Source: RGIG5612 sp045599965
GTDB lineage: Bacteria > Bacillota > Clostridia > Lachnospirales > Lachnospiraceae
Assembly: GCA_045599965.1 (NCBI GenBank)
Contig: JAZRXA010000021.1
Coordinates: 1-64,000 of the forward strand
DNA length: 64,000 nt
Reading direction: 5' to 3'
Part shown: positions 1 to 8,775 of the stretch, piece after piece
Position numbering within the stretch: the first letter of the stretch is position 1
How the letters are laid out: every line of letters starts with the position of its first letter
Notes under the pieces: generated by a model
Databases searched by the model: none
Told to the model about the DNA's origin: nothing
Seen by the model: the letters and a program-made list of their open reading frames with translations, nothing else
Translations under genes and position numbers: made by a program

Positions 1-1
1 T

Positions 2-55
2 GGCGGTGTTTTAATTCCACTTCTAAGAAAAGTTATTAATGCAAAAGCTGCTTAA
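2..55 (+). CDS. 3' end of an unidentified gene
   Basis: Only the last 17 codons and the TAA stop lie in the window; the peptide ends LRKVINAKAA. That is too short for a family assignment. In many Bacillota the gene before recG is the DAK/DegV-type fatty acid kinase subunit, but this tail does not let me claim that. A terminator-like hairpin follows about 20 nt after the stop, which fits a genuine gene end. Confidence 0.35.
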   Translation, partial: GGVLIPLLRKVINAKAA

Positions 56-77
56 TTAATCTATTTTTATTATGAAT

Positions 78-116
78 AAAAAAACAGGAGTCTATGAAGG
101 CACCTGTTTTTCTTTT
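78..116 (+). terminator. Rho-independent terminator of the upstream gene
   Basis: The arms AAAAACAGG and CCTGTTTTT are separated by 14 nt and the second arm runs into a T-rich tract (TTTTTCTTTT). The hairpin sits directly after the stop of the partial upstream gene. Confidence 0.7.
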
Positions 117-280
117 CGCAACGTTTTGTACTTTTAAGACATTCTTTTGCGAAATCTCAACTAATTTTCGCAGCAAAATAAGTAAATAAGTATATTCGCT
201 GCGAAACATGACCATCTTTCGCAACAAATTAAATGAAAAATAGAAAATGTTGCGAAATATGCAATAGATTTCGCAACATT
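114..280 (+). repeat. Array of alternating complementary TTTCGCAA / TTGCGAAA words
   Basis: Seven copies of an 8-10 nt word occur in both orientations: forward near 114, 166, 217 and 270, reverse near 147, 198 and 249. Adjacent copies pair: 114-121 with 147-154 (8 bp), 166-174 with 198-206 (9 bp), and 246-258 with 268-280 (13 bp perfect, 9-nt loop). The copy at 217-226 can instead pair with 248-257 over 10 bp, so alternative folds compete. No convincing ORF lies here. Together with the hairpin at 283-307 this fills the 300-nt gap before recG. Confidence 0.75.
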
Positions 281-282
281 AA

Positions 283-307
283 GAGCCGCGGGTGAGTCAT
301 GCGGCTC
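283..307 (+). other. GC-rich hairpin, possible terminator
   Basis: The arms GAGCCGC and GCGGCTC flank an 11-nt loop. It is the most GC-rich stretch of the intergenic region. No T-run follows, so it is either a weak terminator or the last stem of the structured array before recG. Confidence 0.45.
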
Positions 308-324
308 CGCTCATATATTAAATG

Positions 325-353
325 TTTAAGTTTAATAATTATTAATATATAAT
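325..353 (+). promoter_or_regulatory. recG promoter, apparently giving a leaderless mRNA
   Basis: A perfect TATAAT lies at 348-353 with only 6 nt before the recG ATG at 360. A weak -35-like TTTAAG is placed 17 nt upstream. Transcription would start at or next to the A of the ATG. No Shine-Dalgarno precedes the start. Confidence 0.55.
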
Positions 354-359
354 ATTTAT

Positions 360-2405
360 ATGGAACTAACTGAGTTAAAAGGTATTGGCGTTAAAACTAA
401 AGAGTATTTTTCAAAGCTGGGAATTAATAGCGTGGAAGAACTTTTAGAGTTCTTTCCTAGAGATTATGAGCTGTTTTTTGCACCAACGTCTATTGGCGAA
501 ATTGGTTATAAAACGATGGCAACTATTAAGGGCGTTTTTAATCAATCTCTTTTTGAAAGAAAGTCAGGTAAATTAAAAATTACTTCTTCTGAATTTCAAG
601 ACGAAGTTGGTCAAAAAATAAGAGTTGTTTGGTTTAATGCTCCTTATGTTAAGCAAACATATTCGCCGCATGTTCCGTATATTATCAGGGGGAGAATCAG
701 TAGAAAATTTGGTGTCAAACAAATAGATCAGCCTAGAGTTTACACAGTAGACGAATATAGGGCTTTAATGGGACAAATGATGCCCGTTTATCCACTAACA
801 AAGGGTTTAAGCAACACTTTTATAATTAAAGCATTAAAGGCTGCTTTAGAGACTGATTGTTTTACTAATATAGATAAAGCTGACCCTATTCCAGCTCTAA
901 TTAGAGATAAGTATGGGCTAACAAGTAAGTCTGAAGCAATAAAAAATCTTCATTTTCCTAAAGATCAAATTTCATATCAAAAAGCTTTAATTAGAATGTC
1001 TTTTGAAGAGATATTTTTGTTTATATATTGCTTGAAATTAAACGAGGGTAGGTTAGAAAAAAAGACAGGCATAATTATTAATCATGATAATAGAACTACT
1101 GATTTTTTTACAAAACTTCCTTTTGAATTAACAAATGCTCAAAAGAAAGTTATTGAAGAAATTAATATTGATATGTCTTCATCAAAAGCAATGAATAGGC
1201 TTATTCAAGGTGATGTTGGTTCTGGAAAAACTTTAGTGGCTTTATCAGCTTTAATGGACTGCGCATATGCCGGTTTCCAAGGTGCTTTGATGGTGCCTAC
1301 AGAAGTTTTGGCTAATCAGCATTTTGAAACTATTTCAAAATTTTTTAAAGAACATAATATTGATTTGAACGTTGCACTTTTAACTGGAAGCATGACGGCA
1401 TTAGAAAAAAAGGTCGTTTATAATGCTTTAGAAGATGGAAAGATTGATATTTTAATTGGAACACATACATTATTTCAGGAAAAAGTTAATTATAAAAACT
1501 TAGGTCTAATTATTACCGACGAACAGCATCGTTTTGGAATTAAACAAAGACAAGCACTTTTGTCTAAGGGCAATGAACCTCATATGATTGTTATGAGTGC
1601 AACTCCAATTCCTAGAACTCTTGCATTAATAGTTTATGGTGATATGGATGTTAGCGTAATTGACGAGCTACCTAAATCCAGAAAGCCAATTAAAAACGCT
1701 GTTGTTGATGATTCATATAAAGATAATGCTTACAAATTTATTCAAAAAGAAGTATCAAAGGGTCATCAAGTTTATATTATTTGTCCTTTAGTTGAATATT
1801 CAGAAGGTATTGAGGCACAAAATGTAATAGATTATACACAGATGCTTAAAGAAATCATGCCTGAAAATATAAAAATCGGAATGCTACATGGACAAATGAA
1901 AACAGAAATTAAAAACGAAGTAATGCAAAACTTTAGTAATGGCAATATAGATATTCTTGTTTCAACCACAGTTGTTGAAGTTGGTGTAGATGTTCCTAAT
2001 GCTACAGTAATGATGATTGAAGATGCAAACAGATTTGGCCTTGCAACGCTTCATCAGCTTAGAGGTAGAATTGGTAGAGGTGCTGATCAAAGCTATTGTA
2101 TTTTCGTATCAAATAATAATTCAAAAGAGTCTATGGAAAGATTAGAAGTATTAAATCATTCAAATAATGGTTTTGAAATAGCGTCAAAAGATTTACAAAT
2201 GCGTGGGCCTGGTGAATTTATGGGCATAAGACAAAGCGGAGCATTATCTTTTAAGAATTTTGATGTATATACAGATGCTGATATTGCTAGAAAAGCTTTG
2301 GAATCTGTCAATAATATTTTAAGTGAAAATATTATGATTTCTTCAGAAGAAAAAGCTAATTTAGACAAATTAAGCGCTCTTCTAAAAGGTGGAATAGTTC
2401 TTTAA
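360..2405 (+). CDS. recG: ATP-dependent DNA helicase RecG
   Basis: RecG is a monomeric superfamily 2 helicase that remodels stalled replication forks and Holliday junctions. The 681 residues match the family length. The N-terminal part (about 1-250) carries the wedge/OB region. The helicase core shows Walker A GDVGSGKT (about residue 284), the DEQH motif II followed by RFG, SATPIPRT motif III, and QLRGRIGRG motif VI. The C-terminal segment DLQMRGPGEFMGIRQSG is the family signature after the helicase. The ATG at 360 has no Shine-Dalgarno and sits just behind a TATAAT box. ddl follows after 45 nt and has its own ribosome binding site. Confidence 0.97.
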   Translation: MELTELKGIGVKTKEYFSKLGINSVEELLEFFPRDYELFFAPTSIGEIGYKTMATIKGVFNQSLFERKSGKLKITSSEFQDEVGQKIRVVWFNAPYVKQTYSPHVPYIIRGRISRKFGVKQIDQPRVYTVDEYRALMGQMMPVYPLTKGLSNTFIIKALKAALETDCFTNIDKADPIPALIRDKYGLTSKSEAIKNLHFPKDQISYQKALIRMSFEEIFLFIYCLKLNEGRLEKKTGIIINHDNRTTDFFTKLPFELTNAQKKVIEEINIDMSSSKAMNRLIQGDVGSGKTLVALSALMDCAYAGFQGALMVPTEVLANQHFETISKFFKEHNIDLNVALLTGSMTALEKKVVYNALEDGKIDILIGTHTLFQEKVNYKNLGLIITDEQHRFGIKQRQALLSKGNEPHMIVMSATPIPRTLALIVYGDMDVSVIDELPKSRKPIKNAVVDDSYKDNAYKFIQKEVSKGHQVYIICPLVEYSEGIEAQNVIDYTQMLKEIMPENIKIGMLHGQMKTEIKNEVMQNFSNGNIDILVSTTVVEVGVDVPNATVMMIEDANRFGLATLHQLRGRIGRGADQSYCIFVSNNNSKESMERLEVLNHSNNGFEIASKDLQMRGPGEFMGIRQSGALSFKNFDVYTDADIARKALESVNNILSENIMISSEEKANLDKLSALLKGGIVL

Positions 2406-2450
2406 TTTATGTTATTATTTTAATATTAAGCAGATATTTTAGAGGTAATT

Positions 2451-3461
2451 ATGAACATAGTAGTTTTGTGTGGCGGAGTTAGCTCAGAAAGAGAAATTTC
2501 TCTTAGAACTTCGACAAAAGTATCAAGAGCGCTAAAAAGTAATGGTCATAATGTTATTATGATTGATGTTTTCTTTGGCGAAGATACTTTGCCAGATTTC
2601 AATTCAGAAATGGATTTTGATGCAAAAGCAAATGAACTCAGATTAAAAACTGAATTAATCAATGAAAAATTAATTAATGATACTGGTATTTTTGGTAAGA
2701 ATGTAATTGAAATTTGTAAAAAATCAGACATAGTATTTATTGGTCTTCATGGTGAAAATGGCGAAGATGGAAAAGTTCAAGCAGCTTTTGATGAACTAGG
2801 AATTAAATATACTGGCTCTGATTCTAAATCTAGTTCAATTGCCATGAGCAAATTTAAAACTAAAGAATTAGTTAGTCCATATATTAGGATGCCTAAAGGT
2901 ATTGTTTTACACAAAGGTGATTCATTAAAAGAGGAAATTAGCGTTCCATGCGTTATTAAACCTAATAATGGAGGATCTAGTGTGGGCGTAGAAATAGTTT
3001 TTGATAAAAAAGATTTCAATGAAGCACTAGAGCATGATTTTAAATATGATTCTACTGTTTTAGTAGAAGAATATATAAAAGGACGCGAACTTACGCAGGC
3101 AGTTTTAGATGGAGTAGCACTTCCACCTGTTGAAATTTGTCCTGATGAAAATGAGTGGTATGATTATACAAATAAATATAATGGTATAACAAAAGAAGTA
3201 TGTCCTGCAGATATTCCGGAATATGTATTAGAAGAAATGAGTAAATCTTCAGTGGAATTTGGAAATATTCTTGGACTTAGTGTTTACTATAGAATTGATT
3301 ATCTTTTAACTGATGATGGATTACTTTATGCTTTAGAGGCTAATTCACTTCCAGGAATGACAGATACTTCATTAGTTCCTCAAGAAGCAGCTGCTGTTGG
3401 AATTAATTACAACGAGCTTTGCGATAAGATAATTAATATTTCATTAAATAAATATAATTAA
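2451..3461 (+). CDS. ddl: D-alanine--D-alanine ligase
   Basis: This cytoplasmic ATP-grasp enzyme joins two D-Ala to make the dipeptide that MurF adds to the peptidoglycan precursor. The N-terminal VLCGGVSSEREISLRTS is typical of Ddl. The ATP-grasp core shows VIKPNNGGSSVGVEIV and VEEYIKGREL, and the C-terminal EANSLPGMTDTSLVP carries the metal- and substrate-binding residues. The length of 336 aa fits the family. A GAGGT Shine-Dalgarno lies 5 nt before the ATG. The gene is followed 11 nt later by murF, the next step of the pathway, so the two are probably co-transcribed. Confidence 0.97.
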   Translation: MNIVVLCGGVSSEREISLRTSTKVSRALKSNGHNVIMIDVFFGEDTLPDFNSEMDFDAKANELRLKTELINEKLINDTGIFGKNVIEICKKSDIVFIGLHGENGEDGKVQAAFDELGIKYTGSDSKSSSIAMSKFKTKELVSPYIRMPKGIVLHKGDSLKEEISVPCVIKPNNGGSSVGVEIVFDKKDFNEALEHDFKYDSTVLVEEYIKGRELTQAVLDGVALPPVEICPDENEWYDYTNKYNGITKEVCPADIPEYVLEEMSKSSVEFGNILGLSVYYRIDYLLTDDGLLYALEANSLPGMTDTSLVPQEAAAVGINYNELCDKIINISLNKYN

Positions 3462-3472
3462 AGTTGGTGCAT

Positions 3473-4849
3473 ATGAAAGGTTTCACATTAAAAGAATTAC
3501 AAAATGTTACAAGCGGAAGGCTTGTTAATGCTGAAAGTGTTAAATCAGTTGAAATTAAAAGAGTGGTTTCAGATAGCCGCAAGGTTGCATACGGCACATT
3601 GTTTTTATGCATTAAAGGCGAAAAAGTTGACGGACATAATTTTGCAAAGCAAGCTATTGATAATGGTGCTTTAGCTGTTGTTGCTGAAAAAGAAATTCCT
3701 GGTTTTTTTGGGCCAGTACTTTTGGTTAATTCCGTTGCTCAGGCAACTCTTTTGATGGCTGAATATAGAAGAACTCTTTTAGACATACCTTTTATTGGCA
3801 TTACTGGTTCAGTTGGAAAAACTAGCACTAAAGAATTTATCGCATCTGTTTTAGCGACTACTTATAAAGTTCATAAAACAGAAGGTAATCTAAATAATGA
3901 ATGGGGAGTTCCGTTTACAATTTTTGAAATTGAAGATGATGCTGAAATTGCAGTTATTGAAATGGGTATAAGCAATTTTGGAGAAATGAGTATTCTTTCT
4001 AGAATTGTTAAACCTGATATTGTTGTAATAACAAATATTGGGGAAGCTCATTTAGAATATTTAGGCAATAGGGATGGTGTTTTAAAAGCTAAGACTGAAA
4101 TATTTAAATACATGAATAAACACGGCTTAGTTGTGTTAAATGGCGATGATGATAAACTTAGAACAATTGAGCAAGTATACGAAATAAAACCATTGTTCTA
4201 TGGATTAAATCGTAATAACAATTCTTATCCATCTCATATTCATAAAACTGATGCAAATGGAAGTGAGTTTAATCTTTCATTTACAGATACAGAGGCTAAT
4301 CTTTCATTGCATGTTAATTTGCCACTTCCAGGTAAGCATATGATTGCAAATGCTGCTGCAGCTTATTTGATTGGTGTTAAATTAGGCGTATCAATTTTAG
4401 ATATAAAAGCTGCTCTTGAAAAAATTTCTACATTAGTTGGAAGAAACAATATTATTAAAACTGATGATTACACAATAATTGATGATTGTTATAATGCATC
4501 ACCAACATCGATGAAATCTTCTATAGATCTTTTGAAACTTTATAAATCAAGACAAGTTGCTATTTTAGGAGATATGCTTGAACTAGGTGAAGATTCAAGT
4601 CTTTTGCACGCAAAAGTAGGTGAATATGCTGCAAAAGCTGGTATAGATGTAATCGTTTGTATTGGCCTAAATAGTAAGCAAATTTATCTTTCAGCAAAGA
4701 TGAGTACAGATAAAGAAGTTTATCATTTTCCAAATGTAGAAGAATGCATAGAAACTCTTCCAAAAATTTTAATTAAAGGTGACACTGTATTAGTAAAAGC
4801 TTCGAATGCTATGCATCTTGGCGATATAGTTTCTTTTATAAATAAATGA
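3473..4849 (+). CDS. murF: UDP-MurNAc-tripeptide--D-Ala-D-Ala ligase
   Basis: MurF adds D-Ala-D-Ala to UDP-MurNAc-tripeptide, the last cytoplasmic step of peptidoglycan precursor synthesis. The Mur ligase ATP loop is GITGSVGKTSTK. It is followed by NLNNEWGVP, the EMGISNFGEM segment, TNIGEAHLEYLG, and the C-terminal domain motif DDCYNASPTSMKSS, all MurF signatures. An in-frame TTG lies at 3464, but the ATG at 3473 gives a normal N-terminus and is preferred. The stop overlaps the next gene by 4 nt, so translation may be coupled. Placement after ddl supports the assignment. Confidence 0.96.
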   Translation: MKGFTLKELQNVTSGRLVNAESVKSVEIKRVVSDSRKVAYGTLFLCIKGEKVDGHNFAKQAIDNGALAVVAEKEIPGFFGPVLLVNSVAQATLLMAEYRRTLLDIPFIGITGSVGKTSTKEFIASVLATTYKVHKTEGNLNNEWGVPFTIFEIEDDAEIAVIEMGISNFGEMSILSRIVKPDIVVITNIGEAHLEYLGNRDGVLKAKTEIFKYMNKHGLVVLNGDDDKLRTIEQVYEIKPLFYGLNRNNNSYPSHIHKTDANGSEFNLSFTDTEANLSLHVNLPLPGKHMIANAAAAYLIGVKLGVSILDIKAALEKISTLVGRNNIIKTDDYTIIDDCYNASPTSMKSSIDLLKLYKSRQVAILGDMLELGEDSSLLHAKVGEYAAKAGIDVIVCIGLNSKQIYLSAKMSTDKEVYHFPNVEECIETLPKILIKGDTVLVKASNAMHLGDIVSFINK

Positions 4850-5904
4850 AAATAATTACAACTACAACAAATCAAAAACTTACTAAACAATTAGAAAGCA
4901 CCTGGCCTAATGGCAAAGTGCTTCTTTTTGATATTGAAACTACAGGATTAAAAAAAGAAACAACGTATGTTTATCTTATAGGATGCGCTTATTACGAAGA
5001 TGGTTCTTATAAAATTAGACAATATTTAGCTTCATCGGCATCGGATGAAAGAGAAATTATATATGAATTCTTAAAATTTGCTTCTAATTTTTCAGTATTA
5101 GTTCATTTTAATGGTGATAGATTCGATATACCTTATATTATGTATAAAGCTCAGTATTATGGCTTTAATAATTCTCTTTGTAATTTAATTAGTTTTGATA
5201 TTTACAAAAATGCAAAAGCACTTAAAAATTTACTTGAATTAGAAAGAATGAATCAAAAATCCATCGAAGAATTTTTAAATATTCATAGAGATGATAAATT
5301 TAATGGTGGAGCATTAATCCCAATTTATTACGAATATGAAAAAACATTAGATTCAAAATTGGAAGAACTTTTATTGCTACATAATCATGATGATATTGAA
5401 GGCATGTTTAAGATTATGCCTATTTTATATTACAATGATATTCTTGAAGGCAATTTTGAATTTGAATCATCTAAGATTTGTATGAATACACTGATATTAA
5501 ATTTTACTTTACCTAATAAATTGGTTATAAAAATTGAGAAAAGTTTAGGTGACGGCGTTAATTTATATGCTAAAGACAATTTATTACAATTAAATATTGA
5601 TATTTATGAAGGGGAAGCGCATCTTCCAATGAATGATTATGAAAATTATTATTATTTACCTGATGAAGATAAAATAATTCATAAAAGCGTAGCTATGTTT
5701 GTAGATAAATCTCATAGAAAAAAAGCAACAAAGAAAAACTGTTACCTAAAAAAATGTGGCAAATTTTTACCTCAAAAAACTAAATGTTTTGAACCTGCAT
5801 ATACTATAGCAAACAACAAAAAATTCACATATTTTGAATATAATACTGAAATCATTAATAATAAGGAAATATTAACCCAATACGTCCTTGATTTTATAAA
5901 ATAA
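4846..5904 (+). CDS. RNase H-like (DEDD) exonuclease domain protein, YprB type
   Basis: The N-terminal half contains LLFDIETTGL (about residues 25-35), the first acidic motif of DEDD exonucleases. It is followed by VHFNGDRFDIPYI (second Asp motif) and HNHDDIEGMFKIMPIL (third and last Asp). This matches the YprB / ribonuclease H-like family that is common next to cell-wall and DNA repair genes in Clostridia. The 352 aa are longer than the exonuclease domain, and the Lys-rich C-terminal 150 residues have no motif I recognise. The gene overlaps murF by 4 nt (ATGA). A role in nucleic acid trimming is inferred from the family only. Confidence 0.8.
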   Translation: MKIITTTTNQKLTKQLESTWPNGKVLLFDIETTGLKKETTYVYLIGCAYYEDGSYKIRQYLASSASDEREIIYEFLKFASNFSVLVHFNGDRFDIPYIMYKAQYYGFNNSLCNLISFDIYKNAKALKNLLELERMNQKSIEEFLNIHRDDKFNGGALIPIYYEYEKTLDSKLEELLLLHNHDDIEGMFKIMPILYYNDILEGNFEFESSKICMNTLILNFTLPNKLVIKIEKSLGDGVNLYAKDNLLQLNIDIYEGEAHLPMNDYENYYYLPDEDKIIHKSVAMFVDKSHRKKATKKNCYLKKCGKFLPQKTKCFEPAYTIANNKKFTYFEYNTEIINNKEILTQYVLDFIK

Positions 5905-5910
5905 TGCATA

Positions 5911-5916
5911 TATAAT
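5911..5916 (+). promoter_or_regulatory. -10 box just before rnfC
   Basis: TATAAT at 5911-5916 lies 9 nt before the rnfC ATG at 5926. No Shine-Dalgarno is present, so the Rnf-like operon mRNA would have a leader of only about two or three nucleotides. No clear -35 is seen. Confidence 0.45.
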
Positions 5917-5925
5917 TTTTAAGTT

Positions 5926-7209
5926 ATGGCAGTTTTGACTTTTAGAGGTGGCGTTCACCCTCCAATTAACAAATCAAATACAGCAGATCAATGGGTAATT
6001 GATGTTATGCCTAAGGAAGATTTAGTTTTTCCTTTGTTTATGCATCACGGTTTACATGCAAAACCTATTGTTTCTGGTGGCGAATGGGTTGGAGAAGGCT
6101 CTTTAATTGCTAAAGCTGATGGATATGTTTCTTCTAATGTTCATTCTTCAATTGCCGGTATTGTTAAGTACGTAGATTTTAATACAATTTGTATTGAAAA
6201 TAGTGGTGAGAGACATGAAGTTGAACCTACATTTAATAATTATAAAGAACTAACAAATTCAGAAATTATTTCACTTATTCGAGAATCTGGAGTTGTAGGT
6301 ATGGGTGGTGAAGAAGGTTATCCAACTCATATTAAACTTCAACCAGAAGAACCAGATAAGATTGAATATATAATTGTTAATGGTTGTGAGTGCGAGCCTT
6401 ATATTACATGTAATTATAGAAGGCTTATGGAAGATGCAGCAAAAGTTGTTGAAGGATTAAAAATCGTTCTTAGATTATTTCCAAATGCTAAAGGAGTTAT
6501 TGCTATTGAAGATGATAAGAAAGATGCTATAAGACTTATTAAAGATTATAGTGTTTCAGATACATCTTTCAGAGTAAAAATGGTTTACACAAAATATCCT
6601 CAAGGCTCAGAAAGACAGCTTATTAAAACAATAACTGGTAGAGAAATGAATTCAAAAATGAAGCCAGCTGATGTTAGATGTTTAGTATTAAATGTTGAAA
6701 CCGTTTATGCTATTAGACAAGCTGTTGTTGAAAGTAGAGCATTAATTAGTAGAATTGTTACTATTTCTGGTGATGCTATTAGATATCCTGGAAATTATAA
6801 TATTAGATTTGGAACAAGTATTAAAGAAGCTATTGAAGCTGCTGGAGGTTTTATTGCTAAACCGGAAAAATTATTAATTGGTGGACCTATGACGGGTGAG
6901 TCAATTTTTGATTTATCTAGACCTATATCAAAAGATGTAAATGCTATTTTAGCTTTTTCACAAGATCCAGTTATTAATGTTAAACAAACAAACTGTATTA
7001 GATGTGGAAGATGCCTAGAAGTTTGTCCGGAAGGTCTTATTCCTACAAACTTAGCAGATTATGCTGCATTAGGAAATTTAGATTATTTTGTTAAATATGA
7101 TGGTAAAGAGTGTGTAGCTTGCGGATCTTGTTCCTATATTTGTCCAGCTAAAAGAAGTTTAGCTGAATTAATTATTACAACAAAGCGTATGCTTACAGAA
7201 GAGGTGTAA
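5926..7209 (+). CDS. rnfC: Rnf-like complex subunit C
   Basis: RnfC is the peripheral NADH-side subunit of the ferredoxin:NAD+ oxidoreductase. The N-terminal GGVHPP motif, the NG-ECEPY element (VNGCECEPYITCNYR), the SLBB-like segment and two 4Fe-4S motifs (CIRCGRCLEVCP and CVACGSCSYICP) are all present in 427 aa. The glycine-rich cofactor loop, about residues 122-138, reads GMGGEEGYPTHIK. From memory the family reads GLGGAGFPTHVK, so this copy is one residue longer and carries an extra acidic pair. The operon continues with rnfD after 1 nt. Several partner subunits are degenerate at redox positions (see rnfG, rnfE, rnfA), so a normal Rnf reaction should not be assumed. Confidence 0.93.
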   Translation: MAVLTFRGGVHPPINKSNTADQWVIDVMPKEDLVFPLFMHHGLHAKPIVSGGEWVGEGSLIAKADGYVSSNVHSSIAGIVKYVDFNTICIENSGERHEVEPTFNNYKELTNSEIISLIRESGVVGMGGEEGYPTHIKLQPEEPDKIEYIIVNGCECEPYITCNYRRLMEDAAKVVEGLKIVLRLFPNAKGVIAIEDDKKDAIRLIKDYSVSDTSFRVKMVYTKYPQGSERQLIKTITGREMNSKMKPADVRCLVLNVETVYAIRQAVVESRALISRIVTISGDAIRYPGNYNIRFGTSIKEAIEAAGGFIAKPEKLLIGGPMTGESIFDLSRPISKDVNAILAFSQDPVINVKQTNCIRCGRCLEVCPEGLIPTNLADYAALGNLDYFVKYDGKECVACGSCSYICPAKRSLAELIITTKRMLTEEV

Positions 7210-7210
7210 G

Positions 7211-8149
7211 GTGGCTAATAATCAACTTAGATTATCATTTATACCGCATATAAGAGATAAGGCATCAACAACAAGAATTATGTTTGATGTTGTTTTAGCG
7301 ATGATTCCAGCTTGCGCTTTTGGTATATATAATTTTGGATTTAAGGCTTTGCTTATTATTGTTACATGCATTGCATCTTGTTTAGTATTTGAAATTCTAT
7401 GGAATTTGCTTCTTAAAAAGAAAAATACTATTAACGATTTAACTGCAATTATTACAGGAATGGTTTTAGCTTTGAATCTTCCGCCAACGCTTCCATTTTG
7501 GATTGCAATTATAGGAAGTGGTTTTGCAATAATTATTGTTAAAATGTTGTTTGGTGGTATTGGCCAAAATATTGTTAACCCTGCATTAGGAGCTAAGTGC
7601 TTTTTACTTCTTTCTTTTGCCGGGCCAATGAATACTTTTGTTTATCAAAATATTCAAATTGCTACACCTGCTGAAATTATTAATGCATCAGGTAGTATCG
7701 ATCTTGTTCAATTAATATTTGGTAATACTGCAGGTTGTATCGGCGAGACATGCACACTTGCTATTATCTTAGGAGCAGTTTATCTATTTATTAGAAGAAT
7801 AATAGATTATAGAATTCCGCTGTTTTATCTTGTAACAGTTATTGTTTATGTAGCAATTTATTCTATATTTACTAGAGGAGGAATTGATCCAACATTCTTA
7901 CTTTCTCATCTATTAAGTGGAGGAATTCTTTTCGGTGCATTTTTTATGGCTACTGATTACGTTACATGTCCAATAACAAACAATGGAAAGATTATTTACG
8001 GAATTTTATTAGGCATTTTAACAGCAACCTTTAAGATTTTCGGAAATCCAATAGGTGCAGTTGCTTACGCAATTATTATTGGCAACTTGGTTTCTCCTTT
8101 ATTAGAAAAAATGACTCAAAGAAAAACATTTGGTAAGGGGGCACATTAA
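7211..8149 (+). CDS. rnfD: Rnf-like complex subunit D, membrane flavoprotein
   Basis: This multi-spanning membrane subunit has LALNLPPTLPFW, GGIGQNIVNPALGA, GGCIGE-like AGCIGETCTL and GAFFMATDYVTCP, all hallmarks of RnfD/NqrB. The family binds FMN covalently through a threonine in an (S/G)ATP-type motif. Here the equivalent region reads IQIATPAEI, so the threonine (about residue 152) appears retained although the preceding residues differ. GTG is the start, with an AGAGGTG ribosome binding site that overlaps the rnfC stop. The 312 aa are close to the family norm. It is the best-preserved membrane subunit of this operon. Confidence 0.92.
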   Translation: MANNQLRLSFIPHIRDKASTTRIMFDVVLAMIPACAFGIYNFGFKALLIIVTCIASCLVFEILWNLLLKKKNTINDLTAIITGMVLALNLPPTLPFWIAIIGSGFAIIIVKMLFGGIGQNIVNPALGAKCFLLLSFAGPMNTFVYQNIQIATPAEIINASGSIDLVQLIFGNTAGCIGETCTLAIILGAVYLFIRRIIDYRIPLFYLVTVIVYVAIYSIFTRGGIDPTFLLSHLLSGGILFGAFFMATDYVTCPITNNGKIIYGILLGILTATFKIFGNPIGAVAYAIIIGNLVSPLLEKMTQRKTFGKGAH

Positions 8150-8151
8150 TT

Positions 8152-8775
8152 ATGCGTAAAACAAAAAACATTATCGCCCTAATATTAATTGTTTTACTTA
8201 TGGGAGCATTAATAGTTGCTACTTATTTCTTTAGTAGAGATAGAATTTCCGCTAATGAATTAATAGATGTTGATGAAGCACACAATTTAATTTTTCCTGA
8301 ATCCGACTCATTTATGCAAACTGAATATAATCCCGATTTGCTTCTTACATACTTAAATAGTGTTGGTTTTACAGATGAAGATATTGTTATTAAATCAATT
8401 ATATATGCCAAAGATCAAGATGGTCGTGTTACCGGAATTTTGATTGATGTTTCTAGTTATAAAAGAAATGGTGGCTTAATCAATGTATCAATTGGAGTTA
8501 GAATCGACGGTACAATTAAAGATATGATTATATTAAATATAACTGATCAAAAAGGTTTGGACGTTCAAGTTGATACTGATAAGTTTTTAAATCAATTTAA
8601 AGATAAATTTGTAAAGAAATTTAATCTTGTTACAACAAATATAGTAGAAGAGGAAGATGTTTTAGAAGTTGTAGGTGCCCATGAAGCGTCACAATGTATG
8701 CTTAGTGCTGTTAATGGTGCACTTGAAACATATACTTTCCTAGATGGTACAGAGGGAGGTTTCTTGAACTACTAA
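8152..8775 (+). CDS. rnfG: Rnf-like complex subunit G lacking the FMN-attachment threonine
   Basis: RnfG has one N-terminal transmembrane helix (about residues 7-27) and an extracytoplasmic FMN-binding domain. The normal attachment motif is SGAT-x-(S/T)S followed by AVVNAV, with FMN esterified to the Thr. Here the aligned segment is VVGAHEASQCMLSAVNGALE without a gap, so the threonine is replaced by His177. The rest of the 207 aa domain is intact, including the KGLDVQVDTDKF region. The AAGGGGG Shine-Dalgarno and the tight operon spacing argue against a pseudogene. The family assignment is good, but covalent flavin binding is unlikely. Confidence 0.87.
   Translation: MRKTKNIIALILIVLLMGALIVATYFFSRDRISANELIDVDEAHNLIFPESDSFMQTEYNPDLLLTYLNSVGFTDEDIVIKSIIYAKDQDGRVTGILIDVSSYKRNGGLINVSIGVRIDGTIKDMIILNITDQKGLDVQVDTDKFLNQFKDKFVKKFNLVTTNIVEEEDVLEVVGAHEASQCMLSAVNGALETYTFLDGTEGGFLNY

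Noticed and set aside
36..227. Minus-strand ORF of 63 aa across the TTTCGCAA array
   Set aside because: It has no ribosome binding site, reads through inverted repeats and a terminator, and resembles no protein I know.
114..280. CRISPR array
   Set aside because: The repeated words are too short, alternate in orientation and have irregular spacers; no cas genes are present.
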